64,000 nucleotides of DNA from Maritalea mobilis. Lineage in GTDB: Bacteria; Pseudomonadota; Alphaproteobacteria; Rhizobiales; Devosiaceae. The position numbers and the translations under genes were made by a program. The notes under the pieces are model-generated. The model had not been told where the DNA came from. It saw only the letters and a program-made list of their open reading frames with translations, and did not search any database. The stretch's first letter is position 1. Each line of letters begins with the position of its first letter. Of this stretch, positions 37,694 to 46,407 are shown piece after piece. The stretch lies in contig NZ_SNYR01000002.1 in the NCBI RefSeq assembly GCF_004363175.1, forward strand, positions 558,001 through 622,000. The letters are read 5' to 3'.

Positions 37694-38335
37694 ATGTCCG
37701 CCCTTCAATCCGCCCCTGAAATTACGTGGCCCGATTCTGATATTTGTGTGGCTGCCCATGATTTGGTGAAAGATGTTTCGCCCGCCTTTTTGTACAATCA
37801 CTTGATGCGTTCCTACGCGTTTGGCGCCGCCATCGGGCAGAAGCAAAGCAAGAGCTTTGATGCGGAAATGCTGTTTTTGGGCGCGGTGATGCATGACCTT
37901 GCCTTTGTTGACCAATTTGAAAATGGCCACCGCTTTGAAGTGGATAGCGCCAATGCCGCTAAGGAATTTTTGTCTGAGCGCGGCTATGACGACAAGAAAA
38001 TCGATGTGATTTGGCAGGCCATTGCCCTGCACACCACCCATGATGTGCCGCAATTTTTGAGCCCTGAAGTGGCGTTGGTGCATTTTGGCGCTGGCTTGGA
38101 TGTGGGCATGTTCCCTTATGAAGGGTTAGAGGCGAAACAGATCGACGAGATTGTGGAACTCTATCCACGCCTTGGGTTCAAAAAAGCCATTATCGAAACA
38201 TTGGGCCATGTGGTGCAGCGCAACCCGCGCGCCACCGTCACCACCTTTTTGGAGCATGTGGGCCACCGCTGTGTGGACCATTATCACGCGCCAAACTTTG
38301 TGGACATTGTGACCCACTCACCATTTGCCGAATAA
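37694..38335 (+). CDS. HD-domain hydrolase, cyanamide-hydratase-like
   Basis: 213 residues from the ATG at 37694 (AAAGGAG upstream); an upstream TTG lies before the ribosome site. HD metal-binding features: His in NHLMRSYAFG, the HD pair in AVMHDLAF, His in IALHTTHDV and Asp in FGAGLDVG. This spacing, with SYAFG and MFPYEG, resembles fungal/bacterial cyanamide hydratase (Ddi2 type), which turns cyanamide to urea; many relatives have other small nitrile-like or unknown substrates. It is co-transcribed with a nitrilase 24 nt downstream, which fits nitrile or cyanamide handling. Confidence 0.75.
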   Translation: MSALQSAPEITWPDSDICVAAHDLVKDVSPAFLYNHLMRSYAFGAAIGQKQSKSFDAEMLFLGAVMHDLAFVDQFENGHRFEVDSANAAKEFLSERGYDDKKIDVIWQAIALHTTHDVPQFLSPEVALVHFGAGLDVGMFPYEGLEAKQIDEIVELYPRLGFKKAIIETLGHVVQRNPRATVTTFLEHVGHRCVDHYHAPNFVDIVTHSPFAE

Positions 38336-38359
38336 CAACCAACGAGATCGGGAGGAAAT

Positions 38360-39397
38360 ATGGGACGTTCTCATCCAAAATATATCGCAGGGGCGGTGCA
38401 AGCTGCCTCTGTTGTGCATGACCTTGAAGGCGGGGTGCGCCGCACCATTGAGCTGATTGAGGAGGCCAGCGAAAAAGGCGTGAAAGTGCTGGTGTTTCCA
38501 GAAACCTGGATTCCCGGCTATCCCTATTGGGCATGGCTTGGCCCGCAGGCCTGGGGCATGCAATTTGTGCAGGCTTATCATGACAATGCCATGGAAGTTG
38601 GCGACGAACATCACCAAGCCATTTGCGCCGCAGCGCGGGCCCACAACATGTATGTGGTGCTGGGCTTTGCCGAAAAGTTTGAAGGCAGTGTTTACATTGC
38701 CCAAAGCATTATCGGGCCAGACGGGGTGGTGATTGCCAACCGCCGCAAGCTGAAAGCCACCCATGTGGAACGGGCTGTGTTTGGCGAAGGCAGCGGCGCG
38801 GACCTTGATGTGCACCGCACCGAAGATGCGGGCAATTTGGGCGCGCTTTGCTGCTGGGAGCATATGCAACCGCTGTCTAAATATGCGCTTTATTCCATGA
38901 ATGAGCAGGTGCATGCCGCCGCGTGGCCAACCCTTTCGCTATATGAAGGCAAAGCCTTTGCACTGGGGCCGGAAGCCAATATGTCGCTTTCGCGCACCTA
39001 TGCCATGGAAGGGCAGTGTTTTGTGATCGCGGCGACTTCCGTGATGACCAGCGAAATACAGGACGCCCTTGGACTTGATGAGATGCAAAAAGATTTGCTG
39101 CCTGTGGGCGGCGGCAGCTCTTCCATCTTCGCGCCGGATGGGCAATTGATCAGCACCCCATTGCCGCCAAATGAAGAAGGCATTGTGGTGGCTGAGGTGG
39201 ACCTTGGTATGATTTCCCTCGCCAAAGCCGCTGCTGACCCATCTGGCCATTACTCTCGCCCAGATGTGACCCAACTCTTATTAAACCGCACACCGGCCCC
39301 CACCACATTGGTGCGCGAACCCACACCTTCATTTGGACGAACTGCATCTGATTTTCGCGAGGATGATGCCGTTTTAGATGAAGAAGAGCTGGTATAA
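38360..39397 (+). CDS. Nitrilase
   Basis: 345 residues, with GGGAGGA before the ATG. The Glu-Lys-Cys triad is complete: Glu48 in VFPETWIPGYPYW, Lys130 in RRKLKATHVE and nucleophile Cys165 in CCWEHMQPL. The GYPYW and CWEHMQPL motifs distinguish true nitrilases from amidases and carbamoylases. It converts R-CN to R-COOH plus ammonia. The substrate is unknown; indole-3-acetonitrile would suit the tryptophan neighbourhood, but that is a guess. A strong terminator follows. Confidence 0.92.
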   Translation: MGRSHPKYIAGAVQAASVVHDLEGGVRRTIELIEEASEKGVKVLVFPETWIPGYPYWAWLGPQAWGMQFVQAYHDNAMEVGDEHHQAICAAARAHNMYVVLGFAEKFEGSVYIAQSIIGPDGVVIANRRKLKATHVERAVFGEGSGADLDVHRTEDAGNLGALCCWEHMQPLSKYALYSMNEQVHAAAWPTLSLYEGKAFALGPEANMSLSRTYAMEGQCFVIAATSVMTSEIQDALGLDEMQKDLLPVGGGSSSIFAPDGQLISTPLPPNEEGIVVAEVDLGMISLAKAAADPSGHYSRPDVTQLLLNRTPAPTTLVREPTPSFGRTASDFREDDAVLDEEELV

Positions 39398-39412
39398 TCT
39401 CGGGCGTTTCCT

Positions 39413-39450
39413 GTGGGCGCAAGTTTTGGCTTGCGCCCACTTCCCTTTTT
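39413..39450 (+). terminator. Intrinsic terminator after the nitrilase
   Basis: GTGGGCGCAAG/CTTGCGCCCAC stem (39413-39423 and 39430-39440) with a 6-nt loop, followed by TTCCCTTTTT. Confidence 0.85.
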
Positions 39451-39459
39451 AAAAGGTAT

Positions 39460-40629
39460 TTATGAAAGAGGCATGCCCTCTTCGATCAACTTGACCATAA
39501 AGCTCGATCCGGTTGGGATGATTTCATCGTTAAAATCATATTCCGGATGGTGGCAATTTGGCGTGTCGCCCTGCCCCAAAAACACGTAAGCGCCGGGCCG
39601 TGCCAACAGCATGAAGGAGAAATCCTCCGCGCCCATAACTGGCTCAATATCGTCTTTCACCCGATCTTCGCCGACCACTTTTTTCGCCACGTCCAGCGCG
39701 AATTTGGTTTGCTCAGGATGGTTGATGGTGACCGGATATTCCTTTTGGTAATTCAAATTGATTTTGGCGCCGTGCAATTGCGCGATGCCGTTGCAAATCT
39801 CCTGCATCCGCCTTTCCGCAAAGTCCCGCACATCCATATCGAGCGTGCGCACGGTGCCTGAAAGCTTGGCGGTTTGCTCGATCACATTGTCGGCGGTGCC
39901 GCAATGGAAGGTGGTGACAGACACCACGATGGACTTCAGCGGATCGACGTTGCGCGAAACAATGCGCTGAAAAGCTTGCACCAAATCTGTGCCGACAATG
40001 ATTGGGTCAATGCCATGATCCGGATGCGCCGCATGAGCACCCTTGCCGATGATTTCAATTTCGAAAAAATCTGCAGCGGCCATCAAGGGACCGGTGCGGG
40101 CGTGAATATGGTTTGTGTCGGTGCCGGGCGAATTGTGCAGGCCATAGACTTCGTCAATGCCGAACCGCTCCATCATCCCGTCTTTGACCATTTCATTGCC
40201 GCCACCGCCGCCTTCTTCAGCGGGCTGGAAAATCATCACGGCGGTGCCGTCAAAATTGCGGGTTTCGGCCAAATATTTTGCCGCGCCCAGCAAAATGGTG
40301 GTGTGGCCATCATGGCCGCAGGCATGCATCACGCCTTCATTTTGCGATTTATACTCATGGCCCAGAATCTCGTGAATGGGCAGCGCATCCATATCGGCGC
40401 GCAAACCGATGGTTTTGCCGGACTTATTTTGTTGCCCCTTGATCACCGCCACAACGCCAGTTTTGCCAATGCCGGTGACGATTTCGTCCACGCCATAGCT
40501 TTTGAGTTTTTCCGCCACCAGCGCCGCGGTGCGATGTTCATTAAAGCCCAATTCTGGATGGGCATGAATGTCTTGCCGTATTTCGGTCAGTTCTTTATGA
40601 AATTCAGCAACACGATTAATAACTGGCAT
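39460..40629 (-). CDS. M20-family amidohydrolase (hippurate hydrolase type)
   Basis: 389 residues from the ATG at 40627-40629, preceded by GGGGAG; the frame's earlier Met has no such site. Two-domain M20D peptidase fold with IRQDIHAHPELGFNEHRTA, MHACGHDGHTT (metal ligands), PAEEGGGG (catalytic and ligand Glu) and a C-terminal MGAEDFSFM. The family cleaves N-acyl amino acids such as hippurate or auxin-amino acid conjugates. Convergent to the nitrilase, separately transcribed. Confidence 0.9.
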   Translation of the reverse strand: MPVINRVAEFHKELTEIRQDIHAHPELGFNEHRTAALVAEKLKSYGVDEIVTGIGKTGVVAVIKGQQNKSGKTIGLRADMDALPIHEILGHEYKSQNEGVMHACGHDGHTTILLGAAKYLAETRNFDGTAVMIFQPAEEGGGGGNEMVKDGMMERFGIDEVYGLHNSPGTDTNHIHARTGPLMAAADFFEIEIIGKGAHAAHPDHGIDPIIVGTDLVQAFQRIVSRNVDPLKSIVVSVTTFHCGTADNVIEQTAKLSGTVRTLDMDVRDFAERRMQEICNGIAQLHGAKINLNYQKEYPVTINHPEQTKFALDVAKKVVGEDRVKDDIEPVMGAEDFSFMLLARPGAYVFLGQGDTPNCHHPEYDFNDEIIPTGSSFMVKLIEEGMPLS

Positions 40630-40766
40630 TTGTCTCCCCTTGAACATTGGTGCAACCAATACTAGGTCAGATTATCATCATGTCCCATTAAGGATGGCAA
40701 ATGGAATTGTTTGGCTGAACACAATTTTACGTTAGATTTAGCCGAATCATGAATTAAAAGGCCAAG

Positions 40767-41393
40767 ATGCAAATTACGACGCGAACTCAAGGGCAAGGAC
40801 ATTTTTTAGCTATGGCAAATGAGAACGAAGACAAAAAAGACGATAAGAAAGACCCAAGCGTTGAGAAAATCCTGTTTGAAAACCGCACGGTTTTGATCAC
40901 AGGCGAAATCAACGACAAGTTGGCGCGGGAAGCTTCTGGTCGTTTGTTGGCCCTTGCCGACCATTCAGATGCACCCATCAATGTGTTTATCAGCTCACCT
41001 GGTGGTCATGTTGAAAGTGGCGACATGGTGCATGACATCATCAAATTCATCAAACCAACCGTGCGCACCATCGGCAGCGGCTGGGTGGCCAGCGCGGGCG
41101 CTTTGATTTTTGTGGGTGCGCAACGCGAAAACCGCCTGTGCCTACCCAACACCCGCTTTTTGCTGCACCAACCAAGCGGCGGCGTGGGCGGCAAAGTGTC
41201 TGACATTCAAATTCAGGCCGAGCAAATTAAACAAATGCGCGAACGCTTCGACATTTTGTTTGCAGAAGCCACCGGCCAAACCCCAGAAAAAATCGCCGAA
41301 GACACCAACCGCGATTTCTGGCTCAACACCAAAGAGGCCATCGACTATGGCCTGCTGGGCCGGGTGATCACCAGTATCGAAGATTTGACCTAA
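40767..41393 (+). CDS. clpP: ClpP-family serine protease
   Basis: 208 residues from 40767; an inner ATG at 40812 (MANENEDKKDD) is also possible. ClpP fold with oxyanion ISSPGGHV, nucleophile Ser109 in GWVASAGALI, catalytic His134 in FLLHQPSG and Asp in AEDTNRDFW. The N-terminus of about 30 residues is short and very charged (EDKKDDKKDPS), unlike the axial pore loop of the main ClpP. Genes for ClpX or Tig are not adjacent, so this is likely a second, orphan copy of the ClpP type; its partner ATPase is unknown. A strong terminator follows. Confidence 0.88.
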   Translation: MQITTRTQGQGHFLAMANENEDKKDDKKDPSVEKILFENRTVLITGEINDKLAREASGRLLALADHSDAPINVFISSPGGHVESGDMVHDIIKFIKPTVRTIGSGWVASAGALIFVGAQRENRLCLPNTRFLLHQPSGGVGGKVSDIQIQAEQIKQMRERFDILFAEATGQTPEKIAEDTNRDFWLNTKEAIDYGLLGRVITSIEDLT

Positions 41394-41414
41394 GGGGTTG
41401 AAGCAAGAATGAGG

Positions 41415-41442
41415 AAGCCGCCGCGAGGCGGCTTTTTTTTTT
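41415..41442 (+). terminator. Intrinsic terminator after clpP
   Basis: AAGCCGCC/GGCGGCTT stem with a short GCGA loop, running into nine or more Ts. Confidence 0.85.
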
Positions 41443-41567
41443 GTGGGGGAACGCGAGATGCAATAACTGTATCGGCCATTTGCAACTTGACTTAAGTTGT
41501 TATTCTAAGTCCGAACATACTACAGTGTTGTGGTTTAACGCATCTTTTCAATCGATAAATTCAACTC

Positions 41568-41852
41568 ATGGCCTCACACAAACTTCACCCTGATATACTC
41601 GAATTCATTTCAAGTCTTTTGCGCATGGAAAAGATTCTTCTTGAGTATGAAGAAGATTTTTGGGCTGAGCATATCAAAAGGGTTCGGAGAATTGCTGAAA
41701 ACTCAGATGGCGCATGTATTGAACGTTTCTTGAGTCTATTCGGCGGGATGGGGAGTTTCGGTGACCTAGTTTTGCAAGCTCCCAAACCGGTAAACGAAAT
41801 ATTTTATAGAGAACGAACTCATTCATATAAGCTCGCGCAGGCATTGCTTTAA
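41568..41852 (+). CDS. Small hypothetical protein
   Basis: 94 residues, which I do not recognise. Mostly helical and soluble, with LLRMEKILLEYEEDFWAEHI and a conserved-looking FGGMGSFGDLVL turn. The local sequence is more AT-rich than its neighbours and the start has no clear ribosome site, so it may be a recently acquired gene or only partly functional. It stands alone between the clpP terminator and a repeat-rich spacer. Confidence 0.5.
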   Translation: MASHKLHPDILEFISSLLRMEKILLEYEEDFWAEHIKRVRRIAENSDGACIERFLSLFGGMGSFGDLVLQAPKPVNEIFYRERTHSYKLAQALL

Positions 41853-42031
41853 TATACAGCATTAGATGGCCTGATCCCCAAAAATAACACTAGCGTTGCG
41901 GGCTTTGAACTGCACTTCAATGACTCCCCCAGGTCAAGTCTGAAGATGAGGTGTGGGCTCGGTGTCGGCGTTGTGCCCAATGACTTAAGGCTCTATCTCA
42001 GCATCTTACTTGTGCAGCTAGATTGCCGCAA

Positions 42032-42158
42032 CGTCACCCCAAGACTTGATCTTGGGGGCCAATTGAGATTAGCCGAGCGGTATTGTTTTTCAGTTTGGTT
42101 GCAGCGCGTGCGTGGGCGAAAGGTGAAATTGATTGCAAGATCAAGTCTTGCAATGACG
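42032..42158. repeat. Composite hairpin element, 127-bp class, copy 2
   Basis: CGTCA...TGACG ends. Left hairpin (42037-42057) CCCCAAGA/TCTTGGGG, right hairpin (42133-42153) TTGCAAGA/TCTTGCAA. The interior is clearly homologous to that of 59323-59449, for example AATTGAGATTAGCCGAGC and GGTTGCAGC. Confidence 0.88.
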
Positions 42159-42205
42159 CAGAAGGGGTGGATGGCGCTTTGCCAAAAACGTCGACGCTGC
42201 TTGGA

Positions 42206-42226
42206 CCCTCGGGTCAAGCCCGAGGG
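42206..42226. repeat. Solo right-arm hairpin
   Basis: TTGGA, then CCCTCGGG/CCCGAGGG arms around TCAAG, then TGACG. This is one end of the composite family without a partner of the expected spacing. Confidence 0.7.
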
Positions 42227-42339
42227 TGACGGGTGGGTGTGTTTTTGGCGATGAGCCGTATGGCTTACGCGCCCAGTGTCTCTCTTTTTTACGCGACGCC
42301 GTGGTTCGCGGCGCCCACTAGTCCGGCATCCACTGTATT

Positions 42340-42500
42340 TTTATATGCTGCCATCGGACGTTAGGCGTCCCGGTACCCCGGCCTCTTTTTGCGCGCCGCC
42401 ATCGGACGCTTCGCGTCCGTCCTCGGCACCCCCGGCATTATTCTTGCCGCCACCGGACGCTCCGCGTCCGTCCCCGGCCCCCCCGCCGGATGGCGCACTA
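42340..42500 (+). repeat. GC-rich 51-bp unit, three copies
   Basis: Three tandem units beginning near 42346, 42394 and 42444, with GCCATCGGACGCTTCGCGTCC-type palindromic cores and CCCCCGGCATTATTCTT-type links. The copies differ by several substitutions. Confidence 0.7.
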
Positions 42501-42540
42501 AACAAACGCTGAGCAAGCGTGAGAAAGGAGCGTACGAAGC

Positions 42541-42624
42541 CGACTGGCTGAGGACCACGGCCAACTTTTTGGCCGCCCGTGCGGAGGTTAGGTGCTGCAA
42601 GCACCGCTCAACCGTGAGTGAAAA
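42541..42624 (-). repeat. 3'-end repeat, copy B
   Basis: On the minus strand it begins TTTTCACTCACGGTTGAGCGG shortly after the DUF808 stop codon, then has the stems GGTGCTTGCAGCACC and GGCCAAAAAGTTGGCC with CCTAACCTCCG between. It matches copy C at 54106. Confidence 0.7.
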
Positions 42625-42640
42625 TAACTCGCGCAGTGAC

Positions 42641-43618
42641 CTATTTGGGGGCGGCGACGGGTTTTGGGGCGAACCGGGTCCAGAGGGGTTTGATGATTTT
42701 TACGCCGATGGGGATCAGGATCACGCCGAGGGCGAGGCCGAAGATGCCGTCTAGGCCGGCGGTGACGGTCCATTCTATGGCGCCTTCCCATGCGCCAATG
42801 GCGTGAGCTGCATCTACGGCGATGTGGTGAATCCAATCATAGGGGGCGGAGAAGCCCATTTGATCTAAGGCGTGCAGGATAATGGAGCCGCCGACCCAGA
42901 GCATGGCGGCGGTGCCGACGATCATCAACAAGGTCATGAATTTGGGCATGCCATAAACAATGCCGCGGCCAATGGCTCGGGTTGCGCCTAGTTTTCCGCG
43001 TTCTGCCAGATAAAGGCCCACATCGTCTGCCTTCACGATCAGCGCCACGGCGCCATAAACCAAAGCAGTGATGCCCACGGCGACCATGGCCAAAGTGGCC
43101 GCTTCCATCCACAATGTGCTTTCGGGAATGGCGGCAAGCGCGATGGTCATAATCTCGGCAGACAGGATGAAATCTGTTTTAATCGCGCCTGCGACTTTTT
43201 CTTGTTCTAGCTGCGCTGCATTGCCTTCAGTATGGCTGCCATCGGGCCCGCCATGGCCTTTGCCAAAGCCAAGGAAGTGGGCAATTTTTTCAGCGCCTTC
43301 GAAGCAAAGATAGCCACCACCCAACATCAGCAAAGGCGGGATCATCCACGGTGCAAAAGCGGATAAGGCCAGCCCGGCAGGCAGCAGGAAAATCAGCTTA
43401 TTGATGAGCGAGGCCCGGGCAATTTTCCACACCATCGGCAATTCGCGCGCGGGGGAAAAGCCCTGCATATATTTTGGGGTCACCGCCGCGTCGTCGATAA
43501 CCGCGCCTGCGGCTTTCGACCCAGCTTTCACGGCCTGCGCCGTCACATCGTCAATTGACGCTGCTGCCAATTTGGCCAGCGCCGCCACATCATCCAACAA
43601 TGCCATTAAGCCGCTCAT
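42641..43618 (-). CDS. DUF808/YedI-family inner-membrane protein
   Basis: 325 residues from the ATG at 43616-43618 (CAGGAG upstream); the longer frame lacks that site. The start MSGLMALLDDVAALAKLAAASIDDV and the later LLMLGGGYLCFEGAEKI are diagnostic of this family of unknown function. About six to seven membrane segments. No recognisable catalytic residues. It is transcribed away from the SDR gene. Confidence 0.85.
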   Translation of the reverse strand: MSGLMALLDDVAALAKLAAASIDDVTAQAVKAGSKAAGAVIDDAAVTPKYMQGFSPARELPMVWKIARASLINKLIFLLPAGLALSAFAPWMIPPLLMLGGGYLCFEGAEKIAHFLGFGKGHGGPDGSHTEGNAAQLEQEKVAGAIKTDFILSAEIMTIALAAIPESTLWMEAATLAMVAVGITALVYGAVALIVKADDVGLYLAERGKLGATRAIGRGIVYGMPKFMTLLMIVGTAAMLWVGGSIILHALDQMGFSAPYDWIHHIAVDAAHAIGAWEGAIEWTVTAGLDGIFGLALGVILIPIGVKIIKPLWTRFAPKPVAAPK

Positions 43619-43873
43619 GCCTGTCTCCTGCAAAATTTGCGCCGGCATTGCGGCGATTTATATGTTGTGACGGGCCGAACAGCCCATCATTTGCGGCATT
43701 ATTGCCTGATTGGTTTGGTGGATCAAGGGCTTACCTTTGGGCATTCGCCGTTATACCCAAGGCGGTGGGCAGCGCTGTCTTTTGGCCTTATCATCGAGAC
43801 TAAAAGTCAAGAAGCAACCATTGTGGGTTGCGCACGTTGTGCAATGAGCAAGTTTAAAACAAGGGAGTTTTCC

Positions 43874-44548
43874 ATGAGCGAAAAGACACTTTTGATCACC
43901 GGTGCCTCAAGCGGCATTGGCGCAGCGACAGCGCGACAGGCGATTGCAAACGGGTGGACCGTGGGGCTTTTTGCCCGCTCGGAAGACAAGCTGAATGCGC
44001 TGGTTGATGAATTGGGCGACAAGGCCATCGCCCTGCCCGGCGACGTGACTGACTTTGAAAGCGTAACGGCGGCGATGGACAAGTTTGCCGACCATGCAGG
44101 CGGCATCAACGCGGTTTATGCCAATGCGGGCACGGGCCTTTCTGCGGCGGGCACCGATGCGGGCGATCCGGAAGAATGGGAGCGCATGATCAAGGTGAAT
44201 GTGATGGGCGTGTTGTGGACCGTGAAAGCGGCAATGCCTTACCTCAAAAAGAGCACGGGGCACTTGCTGTTGACTGGATCGGCCGCGGGGCGCAGGCATA
44301 TTGCCGGTTCGGTTTATGGTGCCTCAAAATGGTTTGTGCATGGTTATGGCGGTAATCTTTCCGAAGAAATGAAATCCTTTGGCGGCCGCTGCACTGTGAT
44401 CGCGCCCGGCATGGTGGACACACCGTTTTTCGACGAACCAAAGCCGGACAAATTGCAGCCGGAAGATATTGCGGATGCGGTGATGCACGCTCTTGAAGCG
44501 AACCCACGTTGCGCGGTGAATGAGATATTCTTGATGCCGACGCAATAG
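43874..44548 (+). CDS. Short-chain dehydrogenase, NADP-type
   Basis: 224 residues from the ATG at 43874 (AGGGAG upstream); the open frame continues 79 codons upstream but has no start site there. TGASSGIG cofactor motif, NAG in VYANAGTG, Ser in TGSAAG and YGASK. The cofactor loop FARSEDKLN suggests NADP. The closest everyday description is a YdfG-like oxidoreductase of 3-hydroxy acids; substrate unknown. No operon partner. Confidence 0.88.
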   Translation: MSEKTLLITGASSGIGAATARQAIANGWTVGLFARSEDKLNALVDELGDKAIALPGDVTDFESVTAAMDKFADHAGGINAVYANAGTGLSAAGTDAGDPEEWERMIKVNVMGVLWTVKAAMPYLKKSTGHLLLTGSAAGRRHIAGSVYGASKWFVHGYGGNLSEEMKSFGGRCTVIAPGMVDTPFFDEPKPDKLQPEDIADAVMHALEANPRCAVNEIFLMPTQ

Positions 44549-44694
44549 CAGGCGCTTTTTTGGCCCAAGGTGGCGGTTAAATTCGCTTGCCTTGGGCAAA
44601 TTTTTTCGCAAATTCAAGGTGTTAATTAATATTTTATTCAAATTCGGTAATATATCTGTTCGGCCTTCCGCCCCTCAGATATGAAAGAATTGTC

Positions 44695-46404
44695 ATGGAT
44701 TTGCTTTTCAACGCCTTCAAACGGAAAACAGGTTCAACAAGTTCAGCAGAAAGAACTTTGGCGGCGATTTCGAACACGCAGGCCATGATCGAATTTGATC
44801 CTAAAGGCATCGTCTTATCTGCAAACCAGCATTTTCTCGATATTTTTGGCTATTCGCTTGAGGAAATTATCGGCCACCATCACCGACAGTTTGTCGAGGA
44901 AAGTTTCGCCCAATCTCCAAAATATCAGAATTTTTGGCGAAAGTTGGCAGCGGGCACATCGAGCGGCGGGCAATTCAAGCGCCTCACCAAAACGGGTGAA
45001 ATCGTGTGGGTGCAGGCGATTTACTCTCCAGTGCTGAACGCTGACGGGCAGGTTGTAAAAATTGTGAAACTGGCCTGTGACATTACCAGCCAGAAGCATC
45101 AGGCGGTAAGTGACGCCGGGCAGATTGCCGCCATCAACCGGTCACTCGCGGCAATTGAGTTCAATTTAGACGGCACTATTTTGAAGGCCAACGAGAATTT
45201 TTTGGCAGCCATGGGTTATAAAGAAGCGGAAATTGTTGGCAAGCATCACCGCATGTTTGTGGCCCCTGAAGAAGCGACCAGCCAAGACTATGCCGCTTTT
45301 TGGGCAGATTTGGGCAAAGGACAATTCAAGTCTGACGAATATTTGCGTTATGGCAAAGGCGGAAAACGGGTATGGATTCAAGCCTCTTACAACCCGATTT
45401 TGGATGATGAAGGCACGCCCATCCGCGTGATGAAATTTGCGACCGTGATCACGGAACGCAAAGATGCCATGGAAGCGATTGGCCATTCGCTTGAAGCATT
45501 GGCAAATCGCGACTTAACTTGTCGTATTGAACAAAAATTCAATAATGATCTGGATCCAGTTCGCATTGCGCTCAACAAATCCATCGACACTTTTGTGGGG
45601 ATTGTGAGTAGCATCAAGCATTCGACAAGCGGCATACGCGCCGCGACACAGGAGATTTTGGCGGGGGCAAACGATTTGAGTGATCGCACCAATCGCGAAG
45701 CCAGCGCGATTGCGCAAACCACCTCTTCTGTTGAGACGCTTGCTTCAACGGTTGAAGCCAACAAGAAGAATGCATCTCACGCCTCGGAAACCACGGACAC
45801 ATTGAGCGTTGGCGCAGCAAATGCCGACAAAGCGATGAGCCGCGCAACAGGCGCGATGACCGCCATTGCCGAATCCTCTTCAAAAATATCGAATATCATC
45901 AGCCTGATTGACGATATTGCTTTTCAAACCAATCTGTTGGCGCTGAATGCGTCGGTTGAGGCAGCGCGCGCAGGCGAAGCCGGCAAAGGCTTTGCGGTGG
46001 TTGCAGTTGAGGTGCGTCGGCTTGCGCAATCTTCCGCCAATTCGTCAACCGAGATTAAGCAGCTTATTGAGCAGGCCTCCAAGGAAGTTGGCGGCGGTGA
46101 GCAGTTTGTGAAAGACGCGACGGAAAAAGTGCAGGCAATGTTGACGGACATTTCCCAATCCAACGATGTGGTGCGGCAAATTTCCAGCGCAACGAGAGAC
46201 CAAGCCAACACCATCAACGAAGTGAGCATGGCGATCCGCGAGATCGACGAAATGTCTCAACGCAATGCCGCGCTGGTAGAAGAAATGAATGCCGCGATTG
46301 GGCAATGTGAACGCCAATCAAGCGATTTGGACATGATGGTTGAGCAGTTCAAACTGGACGAACGCGGCAACGGCACTGCCCACACCCATCGTTCAGTGGC
46401 CTAA
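44695..46404 (+). CDS. Soluble PAS-PAS chemoreceptor
   Basis: 569 residues without membrane segments. Two PAS domains (about 25-140 and 145-260), each with the NANFLDIFGY- or NENFLAAMGY-type start and HHRMFV-like repeat, then a short linker and the methyl-accepting signalling domain (about 320-545) with the conserved hairpin tip DDIAFQTNLLALNASVEAARAGEAG. PAS receptors of this type often sense redox state or small ligands through haem or flavin; no binding residues can be assigned. No chemotaxis genes flank it. Confidence 0.92.
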   Translation: MDLLFNAFKRKTGSTSSAERTLAAISNTQAMIEFDPKGIVLSANQHFLDIFGYSLEEIIGHHHRQFVEESFAQSPKYQNFWRKLAAGTSSGGQFKRLTKTGEIVWVQAIYSPVLNADGQVVKIVKLACDITSQKHQAVSDAGQIAAINRSLAAIEFNLDGTILKANENFLAAMGYKEAEIVGKHHRMFVAPEEATSQDYAAFWADLGKGQFKSDEYLRYGKGGKRVWIQASYNPILDDEGTPIRVMKFATVITERKDAMEAIGHSLEALANRDLTCRIEQKFNNDLDPVRIALNKSIDTFVGIVSSIKHSTSGIRAATQEILAGANDLSDRTNREASAIAQTTSSVETLASTVEANKKNASHASETTDTLSVGAANADKAMSRATGAMTAIAESSSKISNIISLIDDIAFQTNLLALNASVEAARAGEAGKGFAVVAVEVRRLAQSSANSSTEIKQLIEQASKEVGGGEQFVKDATEKVQAMLTDISQSNDVVRQISSATRDQANTINEVSMAIREIDEMSQRNAALVEEMNAAIGQCERQSSDLDMMVEQFKLDERGNGTAHTHRSVA

Positions 46405-46407
46405 AAC

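Larger units (their letters stand above)
41853..42640. other. Gene-free repeat-rich spacer
   Basis: About 790 bp. A 127-bp composite element (42032-42158), a solo right-arm hairpin (42206-42226), three copies of the GC-rich unit (42340-42500) and a minus-strand 3'-end repeat (42541-42624) fill most of it. Open frames here are repeat by-products. Confidence 0.8.

Noticed and set aside
42276-42754. Several overlapping open frames over the 42.3-42.7 kb spacer
   Set aside because: They are created by the GC-rich 51-bp units and the 3'-end repeat, lack ribosome sites and have repeat-like amino acid composition.
43637-43873. 79-residue N-terminal extension of the SDR gene
   Set aside because: The SDR cofactor motif begins right after the ATG at 43874, which has AGGGAG upstream; the extension overlaps the DUF808 promoter region.
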